Assembly: GCF_008831285.2 (NCBI RefSeq)
Contig: NC_045151.1
Location: 3,655,544-3,719,543 of the forward strand
Origin: Nymphaea colorata
Lineage: Eukaryota > Streptophyta > Magnoliopsida > Nymphaeales > Nymphaeaceae
Direction of reading: 5' to 3'
DNA length: 64,000 nt
Each line of letters starts with the position of its first letter. The stretch's first letter is position 1. The notes below the pieces were generated by a model. It did not search any database. It was not told the origin of the DNA and saw only the letters and a program-made list of their open reading frames with translations. The position numbers and the translations under genes are program-made. Positions 34,736 to 45,758 of this stretch are shown here, piece by piece.

Positions 34736-37700
34736 CATATACGAGTTATTGATGTAAGTCCTATATGCTTATGCATTGAGGTTTTGGATTCAAGAACCGA
34801 AATTCATTTTTTTGAATAAATGAATTTGAATATTGGGGGTTTTCAAGTTGGTTTAAAAACCTTTGTTTTGGTGTTATTTGAAACACATAATTCTTGAGGA
34901 TTTTTGAAGATTTGGAATTGAGTTCTTTGTTGTGAACTCTAGATGATGATGATCATCTTATGATAAAAATTGATTTTGAACTCTTCTTTTGTCAAATCAT
35001 GTGATTTGTAGAATTCATTCTTTTGAAAGAACATAGGTTCCAAATTGTTAGAAAACATGTTGTTTTTCAAATGCACTTTGGCCAAAAGATTATGAATGCA
35101 TTGCTTGTGTTTTCTTTTGAAGTTAAGTGAAGTTTACAAATTCTCATTGCAATATGACTTGGTCACTTTTTGCAACTTAAATTTGAATCACTTAATTTCT
35201 TGAGAATGTGCATGTGGTGCCATTGATTTTGAGTGAAAGTGAATGCATGAAACGAGAATGGAAACTATATGGAACATTCATTCTTCTCTCTCTCATAATC
35301 CATCAAGATTCATTCATATGAAACATACATTCTTCACTCCCTCATAATCTCTCAAAGTCCGTATTGCACGTCATACAATCTATACATGAAGATTGATTAA
35401 AATGTAGGACTTTCTCTATATGTGCTCATTATATGATTAAGCACATGAATTAGAGATGTAGTCCATAAGCTTGAGGCATGACATAAAATTATCAAAATGA
35501 TGAAAATATATAAATGATGTCAAGTTCAATCTTTGAAACGGATGGGAGACATGGATGACGTCCACTTTTGTCTCAAAATAGCTAAAAATCAGACCTTGTG
35601 TTGATTTAAATAGCTGAAACTTGGTGGACATTGATTCCAATAAGGACTTGTTTCTTAGATAGAAACAATGAGTTTTTCAAATCTATTCAAATTCCAGATT
35701 TCGTAGTAATGAAATCATCAACTCCTTTGGATGATTCTAGGATGGTTGGTATTTCAAATACGTAAATTTTGATATTCTTGAACCAATTCCTATGAAACAT
35801 GGTCTGATTTCAACAACATACATACATCTTACGTATGGGTTTGCTGAAATTAAGTAAAAATAAAATGAAAATAATTTATAATCTTGCACTAGAAAAATCA
35901 ATAAAAATGCCCATTTCCTTAAAAGACCGGTTTGGAAACATGTTCCAACCTGATTTTAAGGGAGGAATGTAATTTGTGACAAGAAATTGGATACATATAT
36001 GTACATATATAACAATGTATACATATACGTACTTTACTTTTCAAAATGAAATTTTATCAAGGGACCGCATGACTCATGAATCATGATGATTCATGGCTGG
36101 GTTCTTTTATGTAGGAAGATTGAGAACTTGTTTCAAATCTTTCCTACTACCCTTGATTAATTAAATTGAAAGACATGAATCGAAATGACTGTGAATAAGA
36201 AAGAAAATAAAACAATACTCAAGCTTATTCGTCCATCATTTCGCCATGCAAGGGTGGATCACATTCATAAAAACGTATCCATCCCTTATAGGCATTTTCT
36301 TCATACGTGATGTAGCAAAATCACTCTCTCACCGTGGGATTCTCTCATGGTAGGGAGTTCAAAATGGTATTAAGTTGGTTCCTTTGAAAGGGACGTGGCC
36401 TTGGGGCCCATTTCGAAATTTGATACTTAGGTTCATATTTAAGAAAACCGACATATGCATGCATTATGCATTAACATGTACATTGAAGCGTAGGTTTCCC
36501 TTAGCTGGACATCATTCCCAGCCGTAAGCAAATGAAAATAAACCCTCCCACGAATTGTTGGAATTAAAATAAATCACAATAAGCTAAAGTAGAAGAGAAG
36601 TGAGTTAAGATCACCTACCTTGCGGTCGGTCTTGATGTTTGTCCTTCGTCTTCACTTGTTTTCTAACCCAAGCAATCCTAAGCAAGAATCCAACCGTGGA
36701 TTCAAGCTTAGCAAAGCTAGAATAAGAAATAGCTTGCTTGCTGGAATTTGGAGTGGTAAAGAGGGCTTCTCACCACGAAAATCCTAAGTAAGGGTTCACT
36801 TAAGCATCCTAACTTAGCAAAATCAATGGGGAGAATAGAAGAAAGTGAAGAAGAGAATGGGAGAAAAAGGGGAAGGGGGCTTGGACGAACCTCTTCTCTC
36901 TTCCTTGGCTTCTCCCTCCTAGCTCTTTGGCTGCAGCAATTTGATAGAATGCTTCAAAATTTCGTCCTCCCCCTTGGTGGCCAAGGGGAGGTTTATATAG
37001 AGGAGGAGGTGGGTTCAACCACCTTCTTAACTCACCTTGGGAACTTACATAAGACCTTGGGGACTTGTAAAATGAGTTAAATAGACTTTAAAGGCTCTAA
37101 TTGACCATTTCTCAGCCCATTTCCACGAGCTAGGTGGGCTGGGCTAGGTTTGGTCAACTTGGGTTCAGACCTAGGTGACCATTTTGACCAAAATTTTGGA
37201 CGAAAATGCCCTTGCACAGGGTTTTGCCCTTATTTTGTACTATTTATTTATTTTTTGTTTGAAATCGAGCTTATAAGGTAAAACCTAGTTACTAAGCTCC
37301 AAATGCCATTGAATTATGATAATTAAATTTAAATTTTAATAAAATTTAAAAATTTTATCAAATTTGGTTCGAAAAGGGTATTTTCGTCCAAAACTTGATT
37401 GAAAATGGATTTCAACTGAATCAAACTTTCACTTGAGAAATTCAATTTAAATTTGGTACTTGATTCAAGCATTTGACAAATTCAAATGTTTATTTGCCTT
37501 TAATAAACCATTTTAGGCTTTTTAATCTTAAGTTGACCGCAGAAGGGCAAAATTGTCCAAATTGATCAATTTCGACCAATTGACCAAAGTCAAAGCTCAT
37601 TTGCAAGTAGTTTGACTTTATTTGAGGTAATTTGATAAATTTGGGTCAAGAAAGCTCTTAATTGAGCTAAATTGTACTTTGACTGAGTTTAGTCAAAGTG

Positions 37701-38383
37701 GGTTTGGTTCGGTCAAGGTCTATTTTCGTCCATTAATTGGATCATGAGACAGACTTACGTTTTGACTGTGTTGAGCCCATGGTGACCGAACCTAGCTGGA
37801 ATTGGCACCACATTTGAGTGCACCCGGGTCAAACCTACTTGGATTAAGTAGGTTAGGTGAGTTTGACCAGTCTAGTAATTGCTTCCTTGGAAATGATTTT
37901 TTTCTTTAAGGAGGACCTGGTTAAAGAAGAGAGAGAGACATAAATGTCTCTCTTTTCCTAGGTTTCTCCTTTATTTCTTCTTGAAAATGACTTTTCTTCA
38001 ATTAATTTGAGAGAAAATATTTATTTATTTATTTTTTTTTTGACATGGAGGGGGGCATGGCCCCTGGGGGGGGCTCTTGGCCACACGGGCTAGGTGGGGC
38101 CCACACGTGGGTCCCACGTAGCATTTTAGACTGAATTAGATCCAATTCTTGGATCTAAGTCAAAATTTGCATTTTGCAATTGGATTTGGATTTCAAATGA
38201 CATTTGCAATTGAATTTGGACTCGTAATCCTGCATTGGGATTCGTGTATCGGGTTAAATTCACGATTTGAATCTAATTGTTCTTTAGATTCGAAATTGGC
38301 TTTGAAATTGCAAATTTTCACAATTCTTTTGTGAAATTTTCACATTGCTTCAATTTTGATGTGGAAAAATTTGGGGTGTTAAC
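34736..38383 (-). repeat. 3' LTR, cut by the assembly gap
   Basis: Matches 47953-51603. The outer end is lost in the gap. The inner end is gtgttaac at 38383, next to the polypurine tract. A TATA-like TATATAAA is at 36992-37000 on the minus strand. Confidence 0.93.
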
Positions 38384-38404
38384 TGATGCCCCTCTTTGTT
38401 GTTA
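38384..38404 (-). promoter_or_regulatory. Polypurine tract of the LTR element
   Basis: The minus strand reads AACAAAGAGGGGCATCA directly before the 3' LTR. This is the primer for plus-strand DNA synthesis. Confidence 0.7.
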
Positions 38405-39384
38405 AGCAAATTGAATAATTTGCTTAATAGCAAAGATTCACGCACCAAATTTTTGGAAATCGTTTGGAAAATCCATTTTTCAAATGATGTTGAACCATCC
38501 TCGCTCGAGGGGAAATGCTAGGCATAGACCTGAAATAAGAAGATCTTTCTCCATCTCATTGGAGACTTTGTAGAGGAATTAATGTTGGTTGAAAAATTTT
38601 GTAATTGTGAAAGTTTTTGCATTTGATGCTTTGAGAAATTTGCCCTCAATGCCTTCTAAACCATTGGCAAGTGCTTTTTCTCTTCTTTTACTTAGTTTTT
38701 CACATACTCTCTTTTGCTTTTGAATTTTGATTTTCTTTTTGAGCCACCCTTCACTCTTGGGAGAAATTCCTCACCACCCCAAAAGCTACTACGGAGTTCC
38801 ACCGCTTTGGCGGTTTTGTGTAGTTTGCTTTGTGTAATATCAAGTCTATCGGGCTTTCTTCTGAACCCTTGTAACAAGCTTTGGGCCGGTAACTCCTAGA
38901 CCAGTTGATCTCAGGGTACCAAATGTAAAACACTCCCCGGGCTTACTTGCTCGAATTCAGAAGGCTTTAGGAGACTTAATATAAGCAAAATGTTCATGGA
39001 TTGCTTTTTAGCTTCACGGCGTAAGCATAGGTCATATGCCCACCCGCGTCTGCTGAGCTTTGAACCAGAGGAACAACTACACTCACCCCGAGCTCATTGC
39101 TCAACTCATTTCGCTTGATAGCTTTTTCTAGCATCTTGCCAAGGTCTTTTAGGTGACAAGACTTTTTCTTATGGCATCTCATGCTAGACCTTTACAAATG
39201 CCGATTGTCGGGACTAACATTAATTACTATACATAAGTCCCTCAATGTCTGTGAAATTTCTTGCCTATTTCAAGACGATGCCCTTGCAATTGCCCTCAAG
39301 ACATGGGTTGAGTTTGAAAATTTTGATGCATTTTTGAAACTTTTCCCTAAGGGATACCATGCCCCATAGTTGGTTTGAAAATTG
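38405..39384. other. 3' untranslated part of the LTR element
   Basis: About 1 kb between the pol stop and the polypurine tract. The short frames on both strands show no domain. Confidence 0.6.
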
Positions 39385-42300
39385 TTACAACGTGCTTATC
39401 AAAGCACAACTATTTTGAATTTTTTTTTTTTTTTTTTTTTGAATTGCAAATTCAAGTATAGAATTTTTGAGATGCAAAGCATTAATTGGATCGGGGATTT
39501 CAACCCCATCGGCATCAATCAGTCGATAAGAATTGTGAGGTAGAACCTCTTTGACAACATATGGTCCTTCCCAGTTCGGCACCCATTTTCCTTTGGGTCT
39601 ACTCCTGAGTGGAACTATGGATCTTAAAACAAGATCATTTACCTGAAATTTTCTTTCAATGACTGATTTGGCATAATGTCGGGCGACTCTCTTACGATAG
39701 ACTTCGGCATGCTCTGCCGCTTGTAGTCTTTTCTCGTCTAAGAGGTCTAATTGAGCAAGTCTCTTTTTTTGATATTTGTTAATTGGGAGTTCAATGAGAG
39801 CAGCAAATTTCATTGCTGGTTTTTGGACATGTAATGGAAGGACAATTTCCGTTCCATATACTAATTCTGCTGGTGTAGCATTGGTGGGTGTCTGAATTGT
39901 GGTTCGATACGCCCAAAGTGCATTGTGCATTTTCTCGTGCCAATCTCGGCCTGTTTCAACTGTCCTTTCTAAGACACGAATCAAAATCTTGTTGGTTGCT
40001 TCTGCCTGACCATTACCTTGAGGGTAATATGGGGCAGAAAAGTGATGTTGTATTTTGTGTTTATGACAAAGATTGCGCATTTTCTGATTTTTGAAATGGG
40101 TACCGTTATCAGAAACGATATCATGCGGCATGCCAAATCTACACAAAAGATTTTTATGAATGAAGGACACTACGTGTTGTCCTTCGACTGTTTTTAAAGT
40201 GATCGCTTCCACCCATTTGGTAAAGTAATCTGTAGCTGCAAGAAAATACCTGTGTCCATTTGAGGCAGGTGGATTGATTGGACCGACTACATCGAAGGCC
40301 CACATGGAGAATGGCCATGGTGAGCTGACCGAATGAAGGTACGCGGCTGGAGCATGAATTGATGGTGCATGCAACTGACATTTGATGCATTTCTTGACAA
40401 ATTGGTGACAGTCTCTTTGCATTGTGGGCCAATAGTACCCTGCTCTGACTATCTGCTTGACGAGGGTCTGATACCCTACATGTCCCCCACAAATTCCTTC
40501 ATGGGCTTCTTGAATGACTTCTAGTGCCTCATTTGCATCGAGACATCTAGCATATTCTGTGCTGAATCCTCTTCTGTATAGGATGTCGGCTAGAATGAAA
40601 TATCTTGAAGACATGTGTCTCAAAACTCTTTGCTCTTTTCGAGACATTTCTGGTGGAAGTGTTCCAGTTTGGAGAAAATCCTTGATGTTCTGATACCATG
40701 GTGTTTCTCTACTTTCTGCTTGCAACACCTGTTCTGGTATGACAATAGATGGTTGTTCGAGTCTTCCAACTTCAAAAGATCTGATAGATTCTCCAGGTTT
40801 GAAGGCAATGGTAGAGCCTAAACTGGCTAAACCGTCTGCTATTGGGTTAAATTCTCTTTTGACATGTAAGAGTTGACATTCCTCGAACTGTCTTAAGAGG
40901 GAAGCTGCTAACTCTTGATATGGGATCAATTTTTGATCTTTGACTTGCCAATCTCCATTGACCTGACTGACAGCTAAGAGAGAATCTCCAAAAATGCGAA
41001 CTCTCTGCACTTTAAATTTGAGCAACATTTTGAGTCCTTGGATTAGGGCCTCGTACTCTGCCATATTATGCGTGCAGGAAAAATTCAATTTGAGAGAGTA
41101 AGGAATCATTTCCCTTTCTGGTGTAATGAAAAGTATCCCAATACCTGCCCCAACTGTGCTCTTAGATCCATCAAAGTACATCTCCCAAATCGGCTCTGGT
41201 TCATTTGTCAGGATTTGCTCATCTGGAAAATCATCATTTGTTCTAATTTCTTCATATAGAGGAAAATCTGCCAATTGGTCTGCAATGGCTTGCCCCTTGA
41301 TTGATTTTTGTGACACATATTCCAAATCATATTGCATCAGCAAAACCTGCCACTTTGCTATCCTTCCATTCAGAAATGGCTGTTCGAGGATATATTTGAG
41401 TGGATTAAGTTTGGATAAAATTTTAACTTCACAAGCCAATAGATAATGCCTTAATTTTTGACACATCCACACCAAGGCTAAGCAAGTTTTTTCCAAGTGC
41501 GAGTAGTTCTTTTCATACTGCACAAATGTCTTACTGATGTAATAAATGGCATGTTCTATTCGGCATCCTTCTTCATATTGAGCCAGAAATCCACCACAGG
41601 CTGAATCGTTAACTGTGATGTAAAGGAGTAGAGGTTCTCCTAAAATTGGAGGTTTTAAAATTGGTGGGCAAAGAAGATACTTCTTGATCTTTTCGAATGA
41701 GGCTTGACATTCATGCCCCCATTCAAATTTGACTCCTTTCCGTAGTAAATGGTTGAAGGGTTCGCATCTCATGGCGAGATTAGATATAAACCTTCTGATT
41801 GATTGAATTCTGCCTTGCAAGCTGCGTAGCTCCTTAAGATTTGTTGGGGGTGACATTTCGATGATCGCCTTTGCTTTGGAAGGATCCATCTCGATTCCCT
41901 TTTGGCTGACCATAAATCCCAAAAGCTTACCGGATTCCACACCAAATACACATTTTTGTGGATTCAATCTAAGTTTGTATTGTAAGAGTCTATCAAAAAC
42001 TTGAGAGAGAATGTTGATGTGATTCTCCCTTGTTTTTGACTTAATTAGTAGATCATCTACATATGCATCCATGATTTGATGCATTTGGTCATGAAAAATA
42101 GCTGCCATAGCTCTTTGATATGTTGCCCCAGCGTTCTTCAAACCAAATGGCATTACTGTATAGCAGAAGGTACCCCATGGGGTTGTAAATGATGTTTTGG
42201 CTTGATATTGAGCTGCCAACTTAATTTGGTTATAACCAGAATATCCATCCATAAAGGAGAACATAGCGTGACCTGCGGTACTGTCTACCAACAAGTCAAT

Positions 42301-42885
42301 GTTTGGAAGTGGGTAGTCATCCTTTGGTGTAGCCTTATTCAAATCTCTGAAATCAATGCAGAGCCGAATTTTGCCATTTTTCTTTGGGACTACCACAATG
42401 TTTGCTAACCATTCAGGATAGTCGATTGTTCGGATGAAACCTGCCTTTAGTAGGTCTTTCAGGCCTTCCTTAACTTGCCCCTCAAGACGAGGGTCTAGTT
42501 TCCTCAACTTTTGTTTGATTGGCTTGCATTCTGGTTTCAATGGTAGTCGATGCTCGACTAATTTTGTATCAAGTCCTGGCATGTCCTCATAAGTCCACGC
42601 AAAGGCTTCTTGATGCTTTTTGAGGAAGTCTATCAGCTCTTTTCTTTCTTCCGCTGAGAGACTTGTTCCAATTTGCAAAATCTTTGGACTCTCTTCCGTG
42701 CCAATGTTAATTTCCTCAATCGGATCATTAATCAGAGGTGACGGTTGATCTTGCTTTCTCATTTGGATGAACTCTGGACATTCGGCCTCAGTGAGCTCTG
42801 GATTTATCTCCTTAAAAGCTTTTGATGTTTGATCCTCAAATGCCATCCTAAAGATTGTAAAGAAGTTAGATGAAATTTGAGACAT
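39385..42885 (-). CDS. pol: pol polyprotein: reverse transcriptase, RNase H, archaeal-type RNase H, integrase
   Basis: 1166 codons, uninterrupted. The reverse transcriptase is at about residues 110-310, with MPFGLKNAGATYQ and the catalytic YVDD at 275-278. The first RNase H is at about 390-500 (from LYITVNDSACGGFLAQ) and a second, archaeal-type RNase H at about 567-690 (YFDGSKSTVGAG, HNMAEYEAL, FGDSLL). The integrase has an HHCC finger near 795-837 and a DDE core (FDVVGP, SDNGTHF, GQAEATNK). No chromodomain follows. The reading frame differs from that of gag-protease. The ORF ends in a lysine run coded by a 21-base A tract. The first 13 codons may be intron sequence. Confidence 0.95.
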   Translation of the reverse strand: MSQISSNFFTIFRMAFEDQTSKAFKEINPELTEAECPEFIQMRKQDQPSPLINDPIEEINIGTEESPKILQIGTSLSAEERKELIDFLKKHQEAFAWTYEDMPGLDTKLVEHRLPLKPECKPIKQKLRKLDPRLEGQVKEGLKDLLKAGFIRTIDYPEWLANIVVVPKKNGKIRLCIDFRDLNKATPKDDYPLPNIDLLVDSTAGHAMFSFMDGYSGYNQIKLAAQYQAKTSFTTPWGTFCYTVMPFGLKNAGATYQRAMAAIFHDQMHQIMDAYVDDLLIKSKTRENHINILSQVFDRLLQYKLRLNPQKCVFGVESGKLLGFMVSQKGIEMDPSKAKAIIEMSPPTNLKELRSLQGRIQSIRRFISNLAMRCEPFNHLLRKGVKFEWGHECQASFEKIKKYLLCPPILKPPILGEPLLLYITVNDSACGGFLAQYEEGCRIEHAIYYISKTFVQYEKNYSHLEKTCLALVWMCQKLRHYLLACEVKILSKLNPLKYILEQPFLNGRIAKWQVLLMQYDLEYVSQKSIKGQAIADQLADFPLYEEIRTNDDFPDEQILTNEPEPIWEMYFDGSKSTVGAGIGILFITPEREMIPYSLKLNFSCTHNMAEYEALIQGLKMLLKFKVQRVRIFGDSLLAVSQVNGDWQVKDQKLIPYQELAASLLRQFEECQLLHVKREFNPIADGLASLGSTIAFKPGESIRSFEVGRLEQPSIVIPEQVLQAESRETPWYQNIKDFLQTGTLPPEMSRKEQRVLRHMSSRYFILADILYRRGFSTEYARCLDANEALEVIQEAHEGICGGHVGYQTLVKQIVRAGYYWPTMQRDCHQFVKKCIKCQLHAPSIHAPAAYLHSVSSPWPFSMWAFDVVGPINPPASNGHRYFLAATDYFTKWVEAITLKTVEGQHVVSFIHKNLLCRFGMPHDIVSDNGTHFKNQKMRNLCHKHKIQHHFSAPYYPQGNGQAEATNKILIRVLERTVETGRDWHEKMHNALWAYRTTIQTPTNATPAELVYGTEIVLPLHVQKPAMKFAALIELPINKYQKKRLAQLDLLDEKRLQAAEHAEVYRKRVARHYAKSVIERKFQVNDLVLRSIVPLRSRPKGKWVPNWEGPYVVKEVLPHNSYRLIDADGVEIPDPINALHLKNSILEFAIQKKKKKKIQNSCALISTL
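39420..39440. repeat. Homopolymer tract, 21 T (A on the coding strand)
   Basis: Lies inside the 3' end of pol and supplies its lysine run. Its length is prone to error and affects only the last 20 or so codons. Confidence 0.9.
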
Positions 42886-43004
42886 TGTATATGGAAGTAA
42901 TTTGCATTTGTCATTGTATTTTTGAAGGTATTACAAAATGAAGACACTTGGTCTATTTGAGTACAATGACGACAAAATGACAAAATGATGGCGGATTTGT
43001 TGAT

Positions 43005-45575
43005 TCAAATTGATGGTGAACATCCGCCTATGGTATTGCTCTTGACGAAAGGTACTGGCTTGAATTCTTCCTCAACATCCACTTTTTCATAGCTTTGGTA
43101 CCCCAAGGCTTGAGTGCCTTGTTGTCCTGTCAAGGTAACTGGTTCCAAGATTCCATTTTCATGTTTGCCAAGGCCAGTAAATGGATGGTAGCCATGGCGT
43201 ATGAGTAAATCCAATCCTTTCTCATTCTGGCAGAATTTCTTGAACAACGGATGACTTTTGTAACTTGTTTCAGGTTTGGTACCATTTTTCACCCATACCT
43301 GTTTCTTTGGTTTCTGAATGGCCAATCTGCTAAGACTTTGAGATATTTCTTCCTCTTTGCAGACTCGAATACTGGGTACCTCAATTGTATATGTTGTTAC
43401 CAGAATCATTGGGTGTACAAGCCGACTTTCCCTATCCTCTGCATAGATGGTTATAGAATTCCCGTTGTGAGTCCATTTGACACACTGATGTAGAGTGGAG
43501 GGAACTGCATTGGTAGCATGGATCCATGGCCTGCCAAGCAACAAGTTGAAGGAGGGTTCTATATCCACCACATGAAATAAAACCCGATGATACGTCTCAG
43601 AAATATTCAAATCCAGACATATGCATCCTAGGCATGGTTGTCCTGTCCCGTCATATCCATGGATGAAAATTTTGGATGGAGTATAGTCGGGTTGTCTTAT
43701 GCCCAACTCACGAGCTGTTTGTTGTGGACAGATGTTCAGGCTTGCTCCACCATCAATTAAAACGTGGGAGACTCTGGTGCCCCTTGTCTCTATCACTATG
43801 TGCAAGGCGTCATTGTGCGATGCACCTCCAGTTGGTAGATCTTTATCAGAGAATATGATCGGACTATTTTCACATAATTCAAAAGCCCATTCATTCCCCC
43901 TGTTAGGGCTAAACCCTCCCTTCTTGACTTCAGGTAAGGGGTCCAATTCATTGAAAATGGATTCTAATGGTTCAGGGTCGCACACTTGTGACTTCTGATC
44001 AATCTCTGTCAGATGGTCTTGTTTAACCAGTCCGGTTTGTGCATTGATGGATCCTTTATCATGTTTGAAAAGCAATCCAAAGAAATCCAGGGACGCTGTA
44101 TCCCTTTTGTTTGTCACCATAATTTGACGACCTGTTGAAAATCTGACCATCGAAACTATTCCTTTGCCATGTTTAGGAAAAGGATTCTTGAGAATGTCCG
44201 GCTGTTCACTGACCTCTTTGATTATTTCTTTGTCAACTGCATCTTGCACAATATTTTTAAGTACAAGGCAGTCTTCTGTATCATGTCCTGGAGCGTGATG
44301 AAATTTACAGAATTGCTCTTTGTTTTTCCCCATCATTGGTGGGGGGTTGGAGACTTTTGGGAGAAACAGAGTACCTCTTTCGATTAGCATATGCATGACC
44401 TCTTCATAACTTTGTTGTAATGGGGTAAATTTTCTATCGTACCCCCATCCAGGATGTTTGTTTTTGGTGCCACTACTACTGCCACTAGCTCTGTCCATTA
44501 CCCCTTTATTCTTGGGATATTCGGACTTTTCTTTCTTGAAGGCTGCAGCGTTGGCCACGATGTTGGCTGGAGCATTCTGACTTCTGCTATTCTTTTTTGT
44601 ATCTTCCCTTACTTTTACCGGGATGACAGCATCAAAAGCTCCATTCTCAATTCCTGCTTCAATGCATTCTGCCCTCTCAGTGAGATCGATGAAAGACTTG
44701 ATTGGAGCATTGGAAATGAGGCTCCTTAATGGTTGTGTCAAATTGTTTACGATCAATCCCAGTGCATGGGATTGGGAGATTGGGTCTCTCATCTTGTTGC
44801 AAGAAGACCTCAACCTCTGAATAAAATCTCTCACCTTTTCACCTGGCCTCTGTTTTAGATAGCATAATGTGGTGATCGTTGGTGCAGTTTCAACGTTTTG
44901 AATGAACCTTTCGATGAAAAGGTTGATTAACATGTCAAAATTTTTCAATTCCACTGGGTTGATGTGTTCCCGATACCATTGTGCTGCAATTCCTTCTAGG
45001 CTTCTAGGGAAACATCGAAAGAGGGCCCTATGATTGTGGCGGAATTTGTAGCATTCAGCAAAGAACATGGCCAAATTTGCCTTTGGGTCTCCATGGCCAT
45101 CAAATTTGATAAATTTCTTGGGCAAGTTTTTTATGTGTTTGTCATTTTCAAAGCTTTCGTAGAAATCTTCGCAAGTGAAATTCCTCTTGTTCTTGCCTTT
45201 AAGTTGTACTGCATTTAACTTCTTTTCAACTTCCTGGATTTTTGTTTTCCAGGATTCTCCCTTCTTCTTTTTCTTGGGAGTTTTCGATTCTTCCTCACTA
45301 CTAGATTCTGTTGTAGCGTCTTCAGAAGAGTCTGAACTACTTGATGAGTACTTTCTTGTTTTCTTCCCTTTCTTTTTGGCTTTTTCTGCCTGCGCTTGTT
45401 CTTCATTGAACATGATCATGTATTTCCGGAATCTTCTGTATTCCTCAAATTCTGGGTCATTTATTTCCAGCTTGGGAGGTGTTTCTGAGGAGGATTCTTC
45501 TCCCCTATCTCCTATAAAAGGTTGATCAAGCTCCATTTCACTCCTTCTCCTGCTTTGGCTTCTGGTTTCAACCAT
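43005..45575 (-). CDS. gag: gag-protease polyprotein with G-patch-like tail
   Basis: I chose the Met of MVETRSQSRRRS because plant gag proteins often start this way; the open frame extends 39 codons upstream to 45692. After a Lys/Ser-rich, probably disordered part comes a retrotransposon gag domain (FIKFDGHGDPKANLAMFFAE through YLKQRPGEKVRDFIQRL), then a Cys/His cluster (FCKFHHAPGHDTEDC). Next is an aspartic protease domain with LIDGGASLNI in place of the usual D-T/S-G, and LLLGRPWIH. Near the C-terminus GYHPFTGLGKHENGI resembles a G-patch. The frame closes 119 nt before the pol frame opens. Confidence 0.92.
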   Translation of the reverse strand: MVETRSQSRRRSEMELDQPFIGDRGEESSSETPPKLEINDPEFEEYRRFRKYMIMFNEEQAQAEKAKKKGKKTRKYSSSSSDSSEDATTESSSEEESKTPKKKKKGESWKTKIQEVEKKLNAVQLKGKNKRNFTCEDFYESFENDKHIKNLPKKFIKFDGHGDPKANLAMFFAECYKFRHNHRALFRCFPRSLEGIAAQWYREHINPVELKNFDMLINLFIERFIQNVETAPTITTLCYLKQRPGEKVRDFIQRLRSSCNKMRDPISQSHALGLIVNNLTQPLRSLISNAPIKSFIDLTERAECIEAGIENGAFDAVIPVKVREDTKKNSRSQNAPANIVANAAAFKKEKSEYPKNKGVMDRASGSSSGTKNKHPGWGYDRKFTPLQQSYEEVMHMLIERGTLFLPKVSNPPPMMGKNKEQFCKFHHAPGHDTEDCLVLKNIVQDAVDKEIIKEVSEQPDILKNPFPKHGKGIVSMVRFSTGRQIMVTNKRDTASLDFFGLLFKHDKGSINAQTGLVKQDHLTEIDQKSQVCDPEPLESIFNELDPLPEVKKGGFSPNRGNEWAFELCENSPIIFSDKDLPTGGASHNDALHIVIETRGTRVSHVLIDGGASLNICPQQTARELGIRQPDYTPSKIFIHGYDGTGQPCLGCICLDLNISETYHRVLFHVVDIEPSFNLLLGRPWIHATNAVPSTLHQCVKWTHNGNSITIYAEDRESRLVHPMILVTTYTIEVPSIRVCKEEEISQSLSRLAIQKPKKQVWVKNGTKPETSYKSHPLFKKFCQNEKGLDLLIRHGYHPFTGLGKHENGILEPVTLTGQQGTQALGYQSYEKVDVEEEFKPVPFVKSNTIGGCSPSI

Positions 45576-45758
45576 AAAGCGGATGTTCACCTTGCAAGAA
45601 GAAAAATTGAAAATGTTAGGATGTGAATTGATGAGAGGTGACAAATTTTGATTACATATTAAAAGAAAGATGAGAATGACAAAACTTGACAAAGTTTAAC
45701 ATAACTTGACAAAACTTGACAAATTTTGGCTTAATGACAATGAACTAGACATGACAAT

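Noticed and set aside
38149-38334. Small frames in the LTRs (also 36826-37080, 50044-50298, 51369-51554)
   Set aside because: Present in both LTRs only because the LTRs are identical copies; no protein family seen.
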